Source of the DNA: Streptomonospora mangrovi
GTDB taxonomy: Bacteria > Actinomycetota > Actinomycetes > Streptosporangiales > Streptosporangiaceae
Assembly (NCBI RefSeq): GCF_027604915.1
Contig: NZ_JAJAQC010000007.1
Location: 156,667 to 220,666 of the forward strand
DNA length: 64,000 nt
Reading direction: 5' to 3'
Shown here: positions 16,128 through 24,948 of the stretch, piece by piece
Layout: each line of letters opens with the position of its first letter
Numbering within the stretch: position 1 is the stretch's first letter
Notes under the pieces: generated by a model
What the model was told of the DNA's origin: nothing
Seen by the model: only the letters and a program-made list of their open reading frames with translations
Database searches by the model: none
Made by a program: the position numbers and the translations under genes

Positions 16128-16928
16128 TCACCCGCCCGTCGCGGCCCCGCCCGCCCGCAGCGCGAACGCGCGCACCGGGGCCGACCACGCGTCAGGGTGG
16201 GACCAGCAGAACGCGTGGGCCCCGGGCATCGGCGCGAAGGCGCCCTCGCGCGCGGCGGCGGCGACCCGGCGCGCCCAGTCCTCGGTGGCGATCCGGTCGC
16301 GGCGGCCGCGCAGCACCAGCACCGGCACCTCCAGGCGGGCCACCGACTCCTCCAGGTCGTCGGCCAGGTGCGCCGCCACGGTGTGCAGCAGGCGGCGCGG
16401 CCCCGCCCGCACCCACTCCGGGCGCTGGGTGGCGTTCATGCCCGGCGCCTCCAGCCGGCCGTCGGCCAGCCAGCGCGCCACCAGCGGCGCCCAGTGCCGG
16501 GCGGCCGGGTCGATCGTGGGGGCGGCCAGCACCGCGCCGGCCACCAGGGGATGGTGGTGAGCGGCGCGGGCCGCCACCTGGGTGCCGCTGGAGTGGCCCA
16601 TGAGGACGACGGGCGCGTCGTGGCGGGCGAAGACCCACTCGGCCACGCACCGGCCGTGCTCGGCGACGCCGAGTTCGCGGGGCGGATCGCCGCTGCCGCC
16701 GAACCCGGGCAGTTCCAGCAGGTGGGCGCGGGTCCAGGCGCCCAGCGCGGCAAGGGCGGGCAGCAGGTAGCGCGACACCCCCAGGCCCTGCACCAGGACC
16801 GCCTCGGGCACGCCGGGGCGGGGTTCGCCCACGGTGTGGGCGCGCATCCGCCCGAACAGGCCGTCGTGGTGGGTGACGACGCTGCGGCGGGGGAAGCGCG
16901 GGTGCCCGTGCCCGTCGGCGCCGCTCAT
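16128..16928 (-). CDS. Alpha/beta hydrolase
   Basis: The 266-residue protein has the alpha/beta-hydrolase layout: VLVQGLGVSRYLLPAL (oxyanion region), ELPGFGGSGDP, the nucleophile elbow MGHSSG (about 115), a likely acid Asp in RGRRDRIA and a His in GAHAFCW near the C-terminus. No signal peptide is seen. ATG 16928 follows AGAGGAG. The gene with unknown product at 16963 lies 34 bp upstream on the same strand, so the two are probably one operon. The substrate is unknown. Confidence 0.8.
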   Translation of the reverse strand: MSGADGHGHPRFPRRSVVTHHDGLFGRMRAHTVGEPRPGVPEAVLVQGLGVSRYLLPALAALGAWTRAHLLELPGFGGSGDPPRELGVAEHGRCVAEWVFARHDAPVVLMGHSSGTQVAARAAHHHPLVAGAVLAAPTIDPAARHWAPLVARWLADGRLEAPGMNATQRPEWVRAGPRRLLHTVAAHLADDLEESVARLEVPVLVLRGRRDRIATEDWARRVAAAAREGAFAPMPGAHAFCWSHPDAWSAPVRAFALRAGGAATGG

Positions 16929-16962
16929 CGGGGGCTCCTCTCGCGCGGGGGCGGGCGCGGGG

Positions 16963-18396
16963 TCACGGCGCGGCGGTGCCGGCGCCGGTGTCCTCGTCGG
17001 CGACGCGCACCGGGCGGTGCGCCGCACCGCCGCGCGCCGACTCCAGGAACTCCTCCAGTTCCGCCAGGGTCAGCGGCGGGGGCAGGTCCTGGCGGGCGCC
17101 CAGTGCGGCGAACGCCGAGCGGTAGCGCAGCAGGCCGCCGATGTCGGTGGGGTAGGCGCGGGCGTTCACCCCGAGCAGCCCGCCGGTGCCGGTCGCGTGG
17201 CGGCGGGCCAGCGCGCCCCACTCCGCTGCCGGGAGCTGGCCCATCGACCGCAGCCCGTTGGAGAACAGGTTCACGTGGATGTCGCGGTAGGCGGGCGCCG
17301 CGCGCAGGTGGTCGGCGAGCCGGTCGCGGGAGGGCGCCGTGGGGAAGTGCAGCCAGAACGGCACCGAGCCGGTGCGCATCGCCCAGTAGGGCTCCCACTG
17401 GTTGTAGGTCTCCACCACCAGCCGGTCGGCGGGCAGGCCCAGGCGGGCGTACCACCAGTGGTACAGCTCGGCCACCAGGGGGCTGAGCAGCTCGGGTTCG
17501 GGCACGGTGACGCGGCGCAGGCGCAGGCCGCGCTCGGCGGCCACGGCGCGCAGGTCGGCGGTGAGGGCGTCGTCGTAGCCCCATTCGGCCTCGGGGCGCT
17601 CGGCGTCGGCCTCGGGCGCGTCCCAGGTGCGGGCGGCGGCGCCCTGCTCGGCGAGGAAGCGGGCCACCGGCTCGCCGCCCTCGGTGTAGGCGTGCGGGGG
17701 GATCCCGCCCAGCGCGCCGAACTGGAAGCGCTGCCGCTCGCCCAGCACCGTGGCGGGCCAGCGCAGCGGGCAGTCGAGGACGAACACGGTGCCGCCGGGG
17801 GCCAGGCGCTCGCGCAGGAACCGGGTGAGCACGGCGCCCAGGCGCAGCCGCTTGACCCGGAAGTACATGAAGCGGCCGACCATCGCCCGGTCCTGGTTGG
17901 GGTCGTGCATGTGGCACAGGTCCAGGTCGGGGTTGCGGTCCAGCAGGAGGCGGCCGAGGGGGCGCCCGTGGCGCAGCGCCGCGCGCGGGTCGTCGGGGTC
18001 CAGGCGGGCGCGCACGGGCAGCAGGAAGGTCTGCGGCAGCACGGGGGCGCCCAGGGCGGCGGCGAGGTGCAGCGCGGCGCCGCTGCCGGAGCCGACGAAC
18101 ACCGCCGGGAAGGGGCCGGGGCCGTAGTGGTCGGCGGTCCAGGCGGCGAGGTCCTCGCCGGTCAGCGCGGCGATCCGGGCGGCGGGCCGGGCCTGGCCGG
18201 CGCCGCCCAGGACGAACGCGCGCCGGCGGGCGGGCTCGGGCAGGGCGGACGCGAGGTCGCCCAGCCGCGCCGACCCCGGCCCGGTGCCCAGGCCGGGGAA
18301 GTCCCGCCCCCGCAGGAACCTCCCCATCGCCCGGACGGCCGTCACCGAGGAGTCGAAGTCGCACAGCAGGCGGCCCGCCTCCCGGGAGCCCCGCAT
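16963..18396 (-). CDS. Conserved-looking protein of unknown function (477 aa)
   Basis: I do not recognise this protein. Its 477 residues are rich in Arg, Ala and Pro but show well-formed blocks such as FPAVFVGSGSGAALHLAAAL (a possible nucleotide- or ligand-binding turn), CHMHDPNQDRAMVGRFMYFRVKRL, VVETYNQWEPYWAMRTGSVP and HVNLFSNGLRSMGQ. No signal peptide or membrane helix is evident. ATG 18396 follows GAGGAGG. It is the first gene of a two-gene unit with the hydrolase at 16128. Codon use is normal and the blocks look conserved, so it is a real gene. Confidence 0.7.
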   Translation of the reverse strand: MRGSREAGRLLCDFDSSVTAVRAMGRFLRGRDFPGLGTGPGSARLGDLASALPEPARRRAFVLGGAGQARPAARIAALTGEDLAAWTADHYGPGPFPAVFVGSGSGAALHLAAALGAPVLPQTFLLPVRARLDPDDPRAALRHGRPLGRLLLDRNPDLDLCHMHDPNQDRAMVGRFMYFRVKRLRLGAVLTRFLRERLAPGGTVFVLDCPLRWPATVLGERQRFQFGALGGIPPHAYTEGGEPVARFLAEQGAAARTWDAPEADAERPEAEWGYDDALTADLRAVAAERGLRLRRVTVPEPELLSPLVAELYHWWYARLGLPADRLVVETYNQWEPYWAMRTGSVPFWLHFPTAPSRDRLADHLRAAPAYRDIHVNLFSNGLRSMGQLPAAEWGALARRHATGTGGLLGVNARAYPTDIGGLLRYRSAFAALGARQDLPPPLTLAELEEFLESARGGAAHRPVRVADEDTGAGTAAP

Positions 18397-18641
18397 GGCC
18401 GCCTCCTCACCCGTTCCGTTTCCGTGGTGCCTGGAGGCCACGACTATCCGGCGCCCGGCCGGGTACACGCGCAAGCCTGGGAATGGCGCCCTGACCTGCG
18501 GCCCCGCCGGGACGGCGGTGCGGCCCCCGCCCGCGCGGGGCGGGCGGCCGCCGCCGAAGCGGCGCCCGAAAGTGTGTACGAACGCGGTGGCGGACTGGTA
18601 TTCCTGGGAGGCCGCAACCGTACTTCGCCCGAGGAGTCGCC

Positions 18642-18989
18642 ATGTCCGTCCGCCGCGTCGTGCCCGTCGTCCGGTCCGAGGCCGTCCGGGAGACCCGCGC
18701 GTTCTACGGCCTGCTGGGCTTCGAGCAGGTCATGGACCTGGGGTGGATCGCCACCTTCGCCTCGCCCACCGTCCCGGCGGCCCAGGTCAGCGTGATGGCG
18801 AGCGACCTGACCGCGCCGGTCGCCCCCGACATGAGCGTCGAGGTGGACGACGTGGACGCTGTCTACGCGGCCGTCCGCGAGAGCGGCGCCGAGATCGTCC
18901 ACCCCCTCCGCGACGAGGAGTGGGGGGTGCGGCGGTTCTTCGTCCGCGACCCCGCCGGCCGGGTGGTGAACGTCCTCAGCCACCGCTGA
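18642..18989 (+). CDS. VOC-superfamily (glyoxalase-like) protein
   Basis: The 115-residue protein is one vicinal-oxygen-chelate module pair: VRETRAFYGLLGFEQVMDLGWIATF in the first beta-alpha-beta-beta-beta unit and MSVEVDDVDAVYAAVRESGAEIVHPL in the second, ending with FFVRDPAGRVVNVLSHR. The usual metal ligands are only partly present (no His in the first strand), so it may be a binding protein rather than an enzyme. ATG 18642 follows GAGGAG. It stands alone, divergent from the unknown gene at 18396. Confidence 0.8.
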   Translation: MSVRRVVPVVRSEAVRETRAFYGLLGFEQVMDLGWIATFASPTVPAAQVSVMASDLTAPVAPDMSVEVDDVDAVYAAVRESGAEIVHPLRDEEWGVRRFFVRDPAGRVVNVLSHR

Positions 18990-19023
18990 GCCGGGCGCCC
19001 GGCGCAGGGCCGCGCCCCCTCGT

Positions 19024-19057
19024 CACGATTGCGGCTCGGATCGTGACCGATTGCGGC
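19024..19057. promoter_or_regulatory. Paired repeat upstream of the Ser/Thr kinase gene
   Basis: CGATTGCGGC occurs twice (19026-19035 and 19048-19057), 22 bp apart, about two DNA turns. CACGAT and ATCGTG (19024-19029 and 19040-19045) also form an inverted repeat. The pair sits 50-85 bp before the kinase ATG and may bind a regulator. Confidence 0.35.
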
Positions 19058-19109
19058 AACGCCGGTGTGACAGGGGGTTTGGCCCGTTATGGTGCCTGCG
19101 GGAGGCGCC

Positions 19110-20756
19110 ATGAGTCGTGCACTGCGGGCCGAGGATCCCCGGCGGATCGGGCCCTACCGCCTGCACTCGCGGCTGGGCGGCGGCGGCATGGGGCAGGTCT
19201 ACCTCGGCCGCTCCCCCGGCGGGCGCGCCGTGGCGGTGAAGGTGGTGCGGCCCGAACTCGCCGACGACATCGGCTTCCGGCGCCGCTTCGCCGCCGAGGT
19301 CGAGGCCGCCCGCCGGGTGGGCGGGTTCTACACCGCGCAGGTTCTGGACTCCGACACCGACGCCGACCCGCCGTGGCTGGCCACCGCCTACATCCCCGGC
19401 CCCTCCCTGTACGAGGCCGTCGAGACCCACGGGCCGCTGCCGGCGGAGACGGTGGCCGCGCTGGGCGCCGGGCTCGCCGAGGGGCTGGCCGCCGTCCACG
19501 CCTGCCGCCTGGTGCACCGCGACCTCAAGCCCGGCAACGTCATCCTGGGCTCCGACGGCCCGCGCCTGATCGACTTCGGCATCGCGCGCGCCCTGGACGC
19601 CACCAGCTACACCCAGACCCGCACGGTGATGGGCACCGCCGGGTTCATGTCGCCGGAGCAGGCCACGGGCGCCCGGGTCGGGCCGGCCAGCGACGTGTTC
19701 TCGCTGGCATGCGTGCTGACCTACGCCGCGACCGGGCACAGCCCCTTCGGCACCGGGCGGATCGAGGCGGTGGCCTTCCGCGTCGTGCACGCCGAGGCCG
19801 ACCTGACCGGCGTGCCGGCCCGGCTGGTGCCCCTGCTCGCCGCGTGCCTGGCCAAGGAACCGGACGCCCGCCCCGGGGTGGCCGAGGTGCTGGAGCTGCT
19901 GGCCGGCGGCGGTGCCTCCACCACGCTGGTGCTGCCGCGCGAGGTCACCACCATGGTCACCCTGCGCGAGACGGTGCTGCTGACCGACGTCCTGCCGCCC
20001 GGCCACAGCACGGAGTCCGAACTGCGGGCGGCGCTGGAGTCGCGGTTCCTCGCCGACCTGCACCTGCTGACGGCCCGGCGCTACGCCGAGGCCGCCCGGC
20101 GGCGGGCCGCCGCGAAGGCCGGGGAGCGGTCCACGGCGAAGGAGAAGGGCGGGTCCGCCGCCAAGAAGAAGACGTCCGGGTCCGCATCGAAGGGCAGGCC
20201 GCCGGGGTCCTCGGGGCCGCCGGGCAAGAAGAAGTCCGGCTCCTCCTCCGGCAAGTCCGGCTCCTCCTCCGCCAGGAAGTCCGGGTCCTCCTCCGCGCGG
20301 CGGCCCTCCGACGCGCGAAGCGCGCCGCGCCAGGCGCCCCCGGCCCGGCCGAAGCCCGCGCCGGCCGGCGCCGAGAAGAAGCAGGAGGAGAGCGGATCGG
20401 AGTACGGGTGGTGGCTGTTGATCGCCGCCGGGATCGCGGGGGCGCTCTACGTGTTCCACGACGGGTTCTCCGGCTGGGTCAGCCAGGCGCTGAACGACGG
20501 CACCGGCTCCCTTGAGACCGGAGACTGCGTGGGATACGTGCCTGAGGAGGGTGAGGTGGAGGTCCCGTGCTGGACGGCGGTGGCCGAGTACTCGGTCCTC
20601 GGCCTGGCGTCTCCGCCGCCGCCGGACCTGGGGACGGACCTGAGCACCGATTACGACACCACCCATGTGTGCACCGGTGTGACCGGCTGGGACCCGATCG
20701 TGGACAGCTCGCTCGAACTGGGCGGGTACACGGTGTGCGTGGAGGCCATCGACTGA
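19110..20756 (+). CDS. Transmembrane Ser/Thr protein kinase (Hanks/PknB type)
   Basis: The 548-residue protein has a complete kinase domain (about 10-275). It shows the glycine loop LGGGGMGQVYLG, Lys44 in VAVK, HRDLKPGN (136-143), DFG (155-157), MGTAGFMSPEQ in the activation segment and SDVFSLACVLTYAATG. A Lys/Ser/Gly tract (about 340-400, repeats such as KSGSSS) leads to one membrane helix (WWLLIAAGIAGALYVF, about 432-450). The external tail of about 100 residues has four cysteines (GDCVGY, VPCWTA, HVCTG, YTVCVE), probably two disulfides. ATG 19110 follows GGAGG. It is monocistronic. The pseudokinase at 8805 is its close paralogue in the N-terminal domain. Confidence 0.9.
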   Translation: MSRALRAEDPRRIGPYRLHSRLGGGGMGQVYLGRSPGGRAVAVKVVRPELADDIGFRRRFAAEVEAARRVGGFYTAQVLDSDTDADPPWLATAYIPGPSLYEAVETHGPLPAETVAALGAGLAEGLAAVHACRLVHRDLKPGNVILGSDGPRLIDFGIARALDATSYTQTRTVMGTAGFMSPEQATGARVGPASDVFSLACVLTYAATGHSPFGTGRIEAVAFRVVHAEADLTGVPARLVPLLAACLAKEPDARPGVAEVLELLAGGGASTTLVLPREVTTMVTLRETVLLTDVLPPGHSTESELRAALESRFLADLHLLTARRYAEAARRRAAAKAGERSTAKEKGGSAAKKKTSGSASKGRPPGSSGPPGKKKSGSSSGKSGSSSARKSGSSSARRPSDARSAPRQAPPARPKPAPAGAEKKQEESGSEYGWWLLIAAGIAGALYVFHDGFSGWVSQALNDGTGSLETGDCVGYVPEEGEVEVPCWTAVAEYSVLGLASPPPPDLGTDLSTDYDTTHVCTGVTGWDPIVDSSLELGGYTVCVEAID

Positions 20757-20814
20757 GCCGCGCGCGGCCCGGCGCCGGTCGCGGCCGCGTGCGGGCGGCG
20801 CGCCGCGCCCGCGC

Positions 20815-21486
20815 TCACGGCCAGAGGCAGTCGCGGCGCCAGGTGCCGGCCCCTGGCTCGCGGGTGTAGCGCAGCCGGGTGTGCCGCCGGTCGGCGGCGC
20901 CCTGCCAGAACTCCACCGCGTCCGCCGCCACCAGGTAGGACGTCCACTCCGTGGGCACCAGGCCGGGGTCGGCGGCGAGGCGCTCGCGCACCGGGCCGAG
21001 TTCGCGGTCGATGTCGGCGGGGTCGGCCAGCACCTGACTCTGGCGGCCCAGCAGCGCGAGTTCGCGGGCGCTCGCCGAGCGGGCCCGGAAGTCGGCGGCC
21101 GAGCGCGCGGGGTCCTCGGCCGCCGCCCGCCCCGACACCCGGACCTGCCGGCCGAGTTCGCGCCAGTGGAAGGTCAGCGCCACATGCGGGCTGTGCGCCA
21201 GGTCGCGGCCCTTGCCGCTGGCGGTGCTCGCGGCGAACCGCCACCCGGCCGCGTCGACGGACTTGAGGATGAGGACGCGCGCCTCGGGCCGTCCCTCGGG
21301 CGTGACGGTCGACAGCGTCATGGCGTGCGGCTCGACCACGCCGGCCGCGACGGCGTGCGCCAGCCACGCGGTGAACAGGGCGGTCGGCTCCTCGGGCGCG
21401 GCGCCGGGGTCGAACTCCGGCAGCGGCCCGGCCAGCACCGCCAGGCCCCGCAGCAGTCCCGCCGTGTCCTCGCGGTCCTCGGCCAT
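20815..21486 (-). CDS. Pyridoxamine-phosphate-oxidase-family flavoprotein (PdxH-like)
   Basis: The 223-residue protein follows the PdxH pattern: RVLILKSVDAAGWRFAAS with SGKGRDL (FMN phosphate site), FHWRELGRQVRVSGR, the SAR..GRQSQVL region, and the C-terminal VEFWQGAADRRHTRLRY and CLWP end. PdxH makes pyridoxal phosphate from pyridoxamine or pyridoxine phosphate with FMN and oxygen. Small changes in the C-terminal RLHDR block (here RRHTR) leave open another flavin-linked oxidase role. ATG 21486 follows GGAGG. It is convergent with the kinase gene. Confidence 0.8.
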   Translation of the reverse strand: MAEDREDTAGLLRGLAVLAGPLPEFDPGAAPEEPTALFTAWLAHAVAAGVVEPHAMTLSTVTPEGRPEARVLILKSVDAAGWRFAASTASGKGRDLAHSPHVALTFHWRELGRQVRVSGRAAAEDPARSAADFRARSASARELALLGRQSQVLADPADIDRELGPVRERLAADPGLVPTEWTSYLVAADAVEFWQGAADRRHTRLRYTREPGAGTWRRDCLWP

Positions 21487-21556
21487 GGCCCCTCGCCTCC
21501 CTCTGCGCGCGTTCACCGCACGATAGGCCCGCCGGGGCGCCGGCGCGGGCGCGGGG

Positions 21557-22069
21557 TCAGCCCTCGGCGCGCTGCTGGAGCCAGGCGTAGGCCAGTTGCA
21601 GCCAGTCCGACAGCGCCACGGCGGTCATGGTGCCGGCGGCCAGTCGGGTGGCGCGGGGCGCGAAGAGGAGGCCGGCCACGTGGGCGGTGGCCACCCACTG
21701 GGCCAGGCAGAACGGGCAGGTCACGAGTTCGCCGATGGCGTGGCGGGCGCCCGTGCCGCGCACCTCCTCGTGCAGCTCAGCGGGGCCGGAGGCGCCCTTG
21801 AAGCGGGTGAAGGGCGCGCGCAGCGGGCTGGCCACAGGGTCCTTGGCCAGGGTGCGCGAGAGCTTGTGGGTGGAGAGGGAGACCAGGAGCAGGTCCCACG
21901 GCGAGAGGGAGTCGGGCAGCGCGCGCCCGCGCAGGCGGGCCAGGCCGCCGACGGCGGCGAGGCAGCCCCCGTAGGTCAGCAGGGTCGCGAAGTAGGCCCG
22001 CGTCGGCCGGGAGGCACCGCCCTCGTACGCGCGCGCCTCCTCGTTCACGGTCTGCACGATCGAGGTCAT
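21557..22069 (-). CDS. DUF1360 membrane protein
   Basis: The 170-residue protein carries the DUF1360 blocks: LLVSLSTHKLSRTLAKDPVASPLRAPFTRF and GELVTCPFCLAQWVATAHVAGLL. It has about three to four hydrophobic segments. In Bacillus the family includes a sporulation-associated protein; in actinomycetes the function is unknown. ATG 22069 follows AAAGGACG. It lies downstream of the DoxX gene but is separated from it by a strong terminator, so it is its own transcript. Confidence 0.8.
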   Translation of the reverse strand: MTSIVQTVNEEARAYEGGASRPTRAYFATLLTYGGCLAAVGGLARLRGRALPDSLSPWDLLLVSLSTHKLSRTLAKDPVASPLRAPFTRFKGASGPAELHEEVRGTGARHAIGELVTCPFCLAQWVATAHVAGLLFAPRATRLAAGTMTAVALSDWLQLAYAWLQQRAEG

Positions 22070-22205
22070 GAGCGTCCTTTCGCAGCGTCGGGTGGCGCTC
22101 CCCGATCGCTACCGCACTTCATGCGCCCCCAAACGTGGGACGCCCGCGACGGCGAACCCGCTGGTACCGGTTCACCGGTCGCGACCTCGGTGCGGGACCG
22201 CCGAC

Positions 22206-22243
22206 GGCAACCCGCCCCCGCGCGCGTGCGGGGGCGGGTTGCC
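22206..22243 (-). terminator. Strong hairpin terminator after the DoxX gene
   Basis: A perfect 16-bp stem (22206-22221 with 22228-22243) with a 6-base loop lies 40 bp beyond the DoxX stop in its transcription direction. Confidence 0.78.
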
Positions 22244-22284
22244 CTCGGCGGGCGGCGGGCGACGGGCGGATGGCCGGCGGCGGG

Positions 22285-22719
22285 TCAGCGGCGGCGGCCG
22301 GTCAGCCCCCGGACCAGGGCGGCGGTGCGGTCTCGGCGGCCCCAGGCGACGACGGCGGCCAGGACGCCCAGGATCACCGGCGTGGCGGCGTTCTGGCCGT
22401 CGAAGTAGACGAACTGGGTGATGAACGCGCCGATCATCAGGCCGACCAGGGCGATCCCCGACAGCCCCGACAGCGCCGGGACCACCAGCGCCACGGCCCC
22501 CGCGAGTTCCAGGACCCCGATCAGGTACATGAACCAGGTGCCGGCGCCCATCTGCGCGAAGAAGTCCACCGCCGACTCGTGCGCGATGAGCTTGGGCAGG
22601 GCGCTGGCGAACGCGAAGAACACCGCCATCAGGACCTGCACGACCCACAGCGCGATGTTCGCGGCGCGGCCGGGCGTGCGGCCGCCGCCGCGGGCGGGGG
22701 TGTGCTCGGTGTCGTTCAT
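22285..22719 (-). CDS. DoxX-family membrane protein
   Basis: The 144-residue protein has four hydrophobic helices with the DoxX features: LMAVFFAFASALPKLIAHES, YLIGVLELAGAVALVVP, LSGIALVGLMIGAFITQF and a last helix ending in WGRRDR. DoxX-like proteins are small membrane partners of oxidoreductases or thiol-stress systems; the specific role is unknown. ATG 22719 follows GGGAGA. Confidence 0.82.
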   Translation of the reverse strand: MNDTEHTPARGGGRTPGRAANIALWVVQVLMAVFFAFASALPKLIAHESAVDFFAQMGAGTWFMYLIGVLELAGAVALVVPALSGLSGIALVGLMIGAFITQFVYFDGQNAATPVILGVLAAVVAWGRRDRTAALVRGLTGRRR

Positions 22720-22842
22720 GGGTGTCTCCCTCTCAGCGTGGGCCGTCACAGGGGTAGACCGCCCCGCCCGCCGTTCCTCATCGGTCCCGCCCCCGCCGAT
22801 GTCTCCGCGTCCGCCGGAGCCGGCCCGCCGCCCGCCCCCGCC

Positions 22843-23745
22843 TCAGCGCGCAACGGCGGCGGCGACCACGTCGACCAGCCGCTCCACTCCCGGAGACTCC
22901 ACGGGGAAGTGCCCGGCCCCCTCCAGCACCACCAACTCCTTGGGTGCGGCGATGCGCTCGAAGAACGGGAGGCTGATCGCCAGTGGCGTCCACCGGTCAT
23001 CCCCCGGGTGCGCCAGGACGAGCCCCGGCGCGGTGGCCTCCTCCGGCTCCACGGCCGGCGCCGAGTCCAGCAGGTCGCGCAGGAAGCCCAGCGGCACCCG
23101 GTTGCCGCCGCCGCGCCGGTCGCCCGCGATCAGCCCGGTCAGGGCGGGCCGGTTGCTGATGGCGCGCATGTTGGTCAGCCACCGCAGCGGCACGCGCACC
23201 CCCGCCAGCGGACCGGCGGCCACCCGCAGCGCCGGCCGGGCCGCCGCGCTCAGCAGCGGCGAGCGCGAAAGGTGCCGCCGCACCGCCGCGTCGCGCGGAT
23301 CGGGCAGGCAGGTGGCGACCACGCGGTCCACCGCGCCGGTGCGGGTGGCCGCGTCGTAGGCCAGCATCCCGCCCATGCTGGCGCCCACGGCCACCAGCGG
23401 TCCCGGGTGCGCCGCCCGTTCGGCCCGCATCAGGTCGCAGGCCGCCGCGACCCAGTCGGCGTAGCGCAGGGCGCCGGGGCGGGGGAGGCGGGTCCGGCCG
23501 AAGCCCGGCAGGTCGGGGACCACCACGTGCGGGCCGCGCGCGGCCAGGAGGGCGGCATAGGGCCACATCGCCGCCGCGTGGCCGCCCAGCCCGTGCAGGA
23601 ACAGGACCCGGGCCGCCGCCTCCGGGTCGCCGACCCGTTCGACGTGGACGTCGGTGCCGCCCCAGCGCCACCACGTGGACGCGCGGCGGGGCAGGGGGTC
23701 GGGCCGCAGGGCGGCGGGCAGGGCGTTCAGGTAGCGTTCGTGCAT
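22843..23745 (-). CDS. Alpha/beta hydrolase divergent from tetR
   Basis: The 300-residue protein has VLFLHGLGGHAAAMW (oxyanion region), VVPDLPGFGRTRLP, the nucleophile elbow GASMGG (about 137), a likely acid in LAHPGDDRWTP and the catalytic His in EGAGHFPVESPG. There is no signal peptide. The start is either ATG 23745 or GTG 23778; neither has a clear ribosome binding site. If ATG is used, its codon overlaps the ATG of the divergent TetR gene in GCATGC. TetR is the likely regulator. The substrate is unknown. Confidence 0.8.
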   Translation of the reverse strand: MHERYLNALPAALRPDPLPRRASTWWRWGGTDVHVERVGDPEAAARVLFLHGLGGHAAAMWPYAALLAARGPHVVVPDLPGFGRTRLPRPGALRYADWVAAACDLMRAERAAHPGPLVAVGASMGGMLAYDAATRTGAVDRVVATCLPDPRDAAVRRHLSRSPLLSAAARPALRVAAGPLAGVRVPLRWLTNMRAISNRPALTGLIAGDRRGGGNRVPLGFLRDLLDSAPAVEPEEATAPGLVLAHPGDDRWTPLAISLPFFERIAAPKELVVLEGAGHFPVESPGVERLVDVVAAAVAR

Positions 23746-24397
23746 GCCAGCAGTCTCGAAGCCGCCGAACGGCGCCACAACTCGCGTTTCCGCAGGTGGT
23801 GGCGGCCCCTCGGCACCGCGCAGACGGCCACGTCAGCAGCGGTCCCGGCACACGGTCGAGGTGCTGCTGGAGGCGGCTGCTCAGGTTTTCGACCGGGAGG
23901 GGCTCGGCGCGACGACCAACCGCATCGCCGAGCGGGCGGGCTACTCCATCGGCACGCTCTACCAGTACTTCCCGGACAAGCGGGCGATGCTGCTCGCCCT
24001 GGCCGAGCGGCACCTCGACGAGGTCGAGCGCGCGGCGACGGCGGCACTCGCGGGTCTGCGCGGTGCGGAGCCCGACCCGGGGCGGGCGGTGCGGACGCTG
24101 GTGGAGTCCGTGGCGGCGATCCACCGCGAGCGGCCCGGACTGCACCGGGTGATGTACCGCTTCACCCCGCGCTCCCCGGAGGCGGTGGAGCGCCTGGAGT
24201 CGACCTGTGGCCGGGTGGCCGATGCGCTGGCGGCCGAGTTCGCGCGCTGCGGACGCGACCACGCCGAGGCCGAGCGCACCGCCGCCCTGGTCGTCCACGC
24301 GGCAGACGCCCACCTGCACCGCATCGTCCTCGCGAACCCGGCGGAGCAGGCCCGGGTCGCCGCAGCCCTGACGGCGATCGCCGCCCCCACCGCCTGA
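23744..24397 (+). CDS. TetR-family regulator
   Basis: The 217-residue protein has a 30-residue basic/Gly lead, then the TetR DNA-binding domain (TVEVLLEAAAQVFDREGLGA with TTNRIAERAGYSIGTLYQYFPDKRAML, about 37-85). The ligand-binding helical domain follows (about 90-210). ATG 23744 is the only in-frame start before the HTH. It overlaps the start of the divergent hydrolase gene, so there is no room for a classical promoter between them, and each promoter must lie inside the other gene. It probably represses the hydrolase gene. Confidence 0.85.
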   Translation: MPAVSKPPNGATTRVSAGGGGPSAPRRRPRQQRSRHTVEVLLEAAAQVFDREGLGATTNRIAERAGYSIGTLYQYFPDKRAMLLALAERHLDEVERAATAALAGLRGAEPDPGRAVRTLVESVAAIHRERPGLHRVMYRFTPRSPEAVERLESTCGRVADALAAEFARCGRDHAEAERTAALVVHAADAHLHRIVLANPAEQARVAAALTAIAAPTA

Positions 24398-24948
24398 CGC
24401 CCCGCACGCCGCCCGGAGGGCGGCCGCACCCCGCCCATTCGGGTCGCGGCGCGGGGAACCGGAGAACGCCGACCCGCTCACCGACCGCCTGAGCGCGCCC
24501 GAGGGGGTCCGTCGGCTTTCGGCTGCGATGCCGGCGGCGTGCCCCGCCTTCGGCGGGGCGCCGCGCCCCCGTCCGGGCTGTGGGCGTCGCCGTGGCGGGC
24601 GGCGGTCGCGTCGGCGGGGTGGGCCGCGTCACGGGGGTGTGTTGTGTGATCGGCGGGGGGTGATGGGCTTCTACCTGCGGTGATGCGGTTATCGTGGACG
24701 GCGCGCGCCCCTCGCCGCTGCTCCGGTCGACTTCGGCGGCGGGCGCGTCCCCGGTTCCGGGGGTCTCCCCCGCCCCTCCCCCGCCCCCGCCGTGCCGACC
24801 GCCGCCGCGCACACCGCCGCGACGCGGCGCCCGCCCCTGCCCGGCTCCCGCCCGGCCCCGGCCGCCCGCGCCTGCCGACCCGCTCCCCCGCGACCTGCTC
24901 CCGAGACCCCCGCAGACCCTCGCCGACCCCCTCAAGGAGGACCAGCCG
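24398..24948. other. Intergenic region with a hairpin
   Basis: This 551-bp gap holds a hairpin (gccccgcc/ggcggggc, 24541-24559) after tetR and a somewhat less GC-rich promoter-like stretch at about 24630-24695. A C-rich run follows at 24770-24900. Reading frames here have poor composition and no ribosome binding site. I see no gene in it. Confidence 0.5.

Noticed and set aside
14261..16603. A 780-codon frame on the plus strand across the azt genes, and many other long antisense frames in the window
   Set aside because: They lie opposite genes with clear family motifs, have Gly/His/Arg-biased composition and lack ribosome binding sites. Long antisense frames are expected at this GC content.
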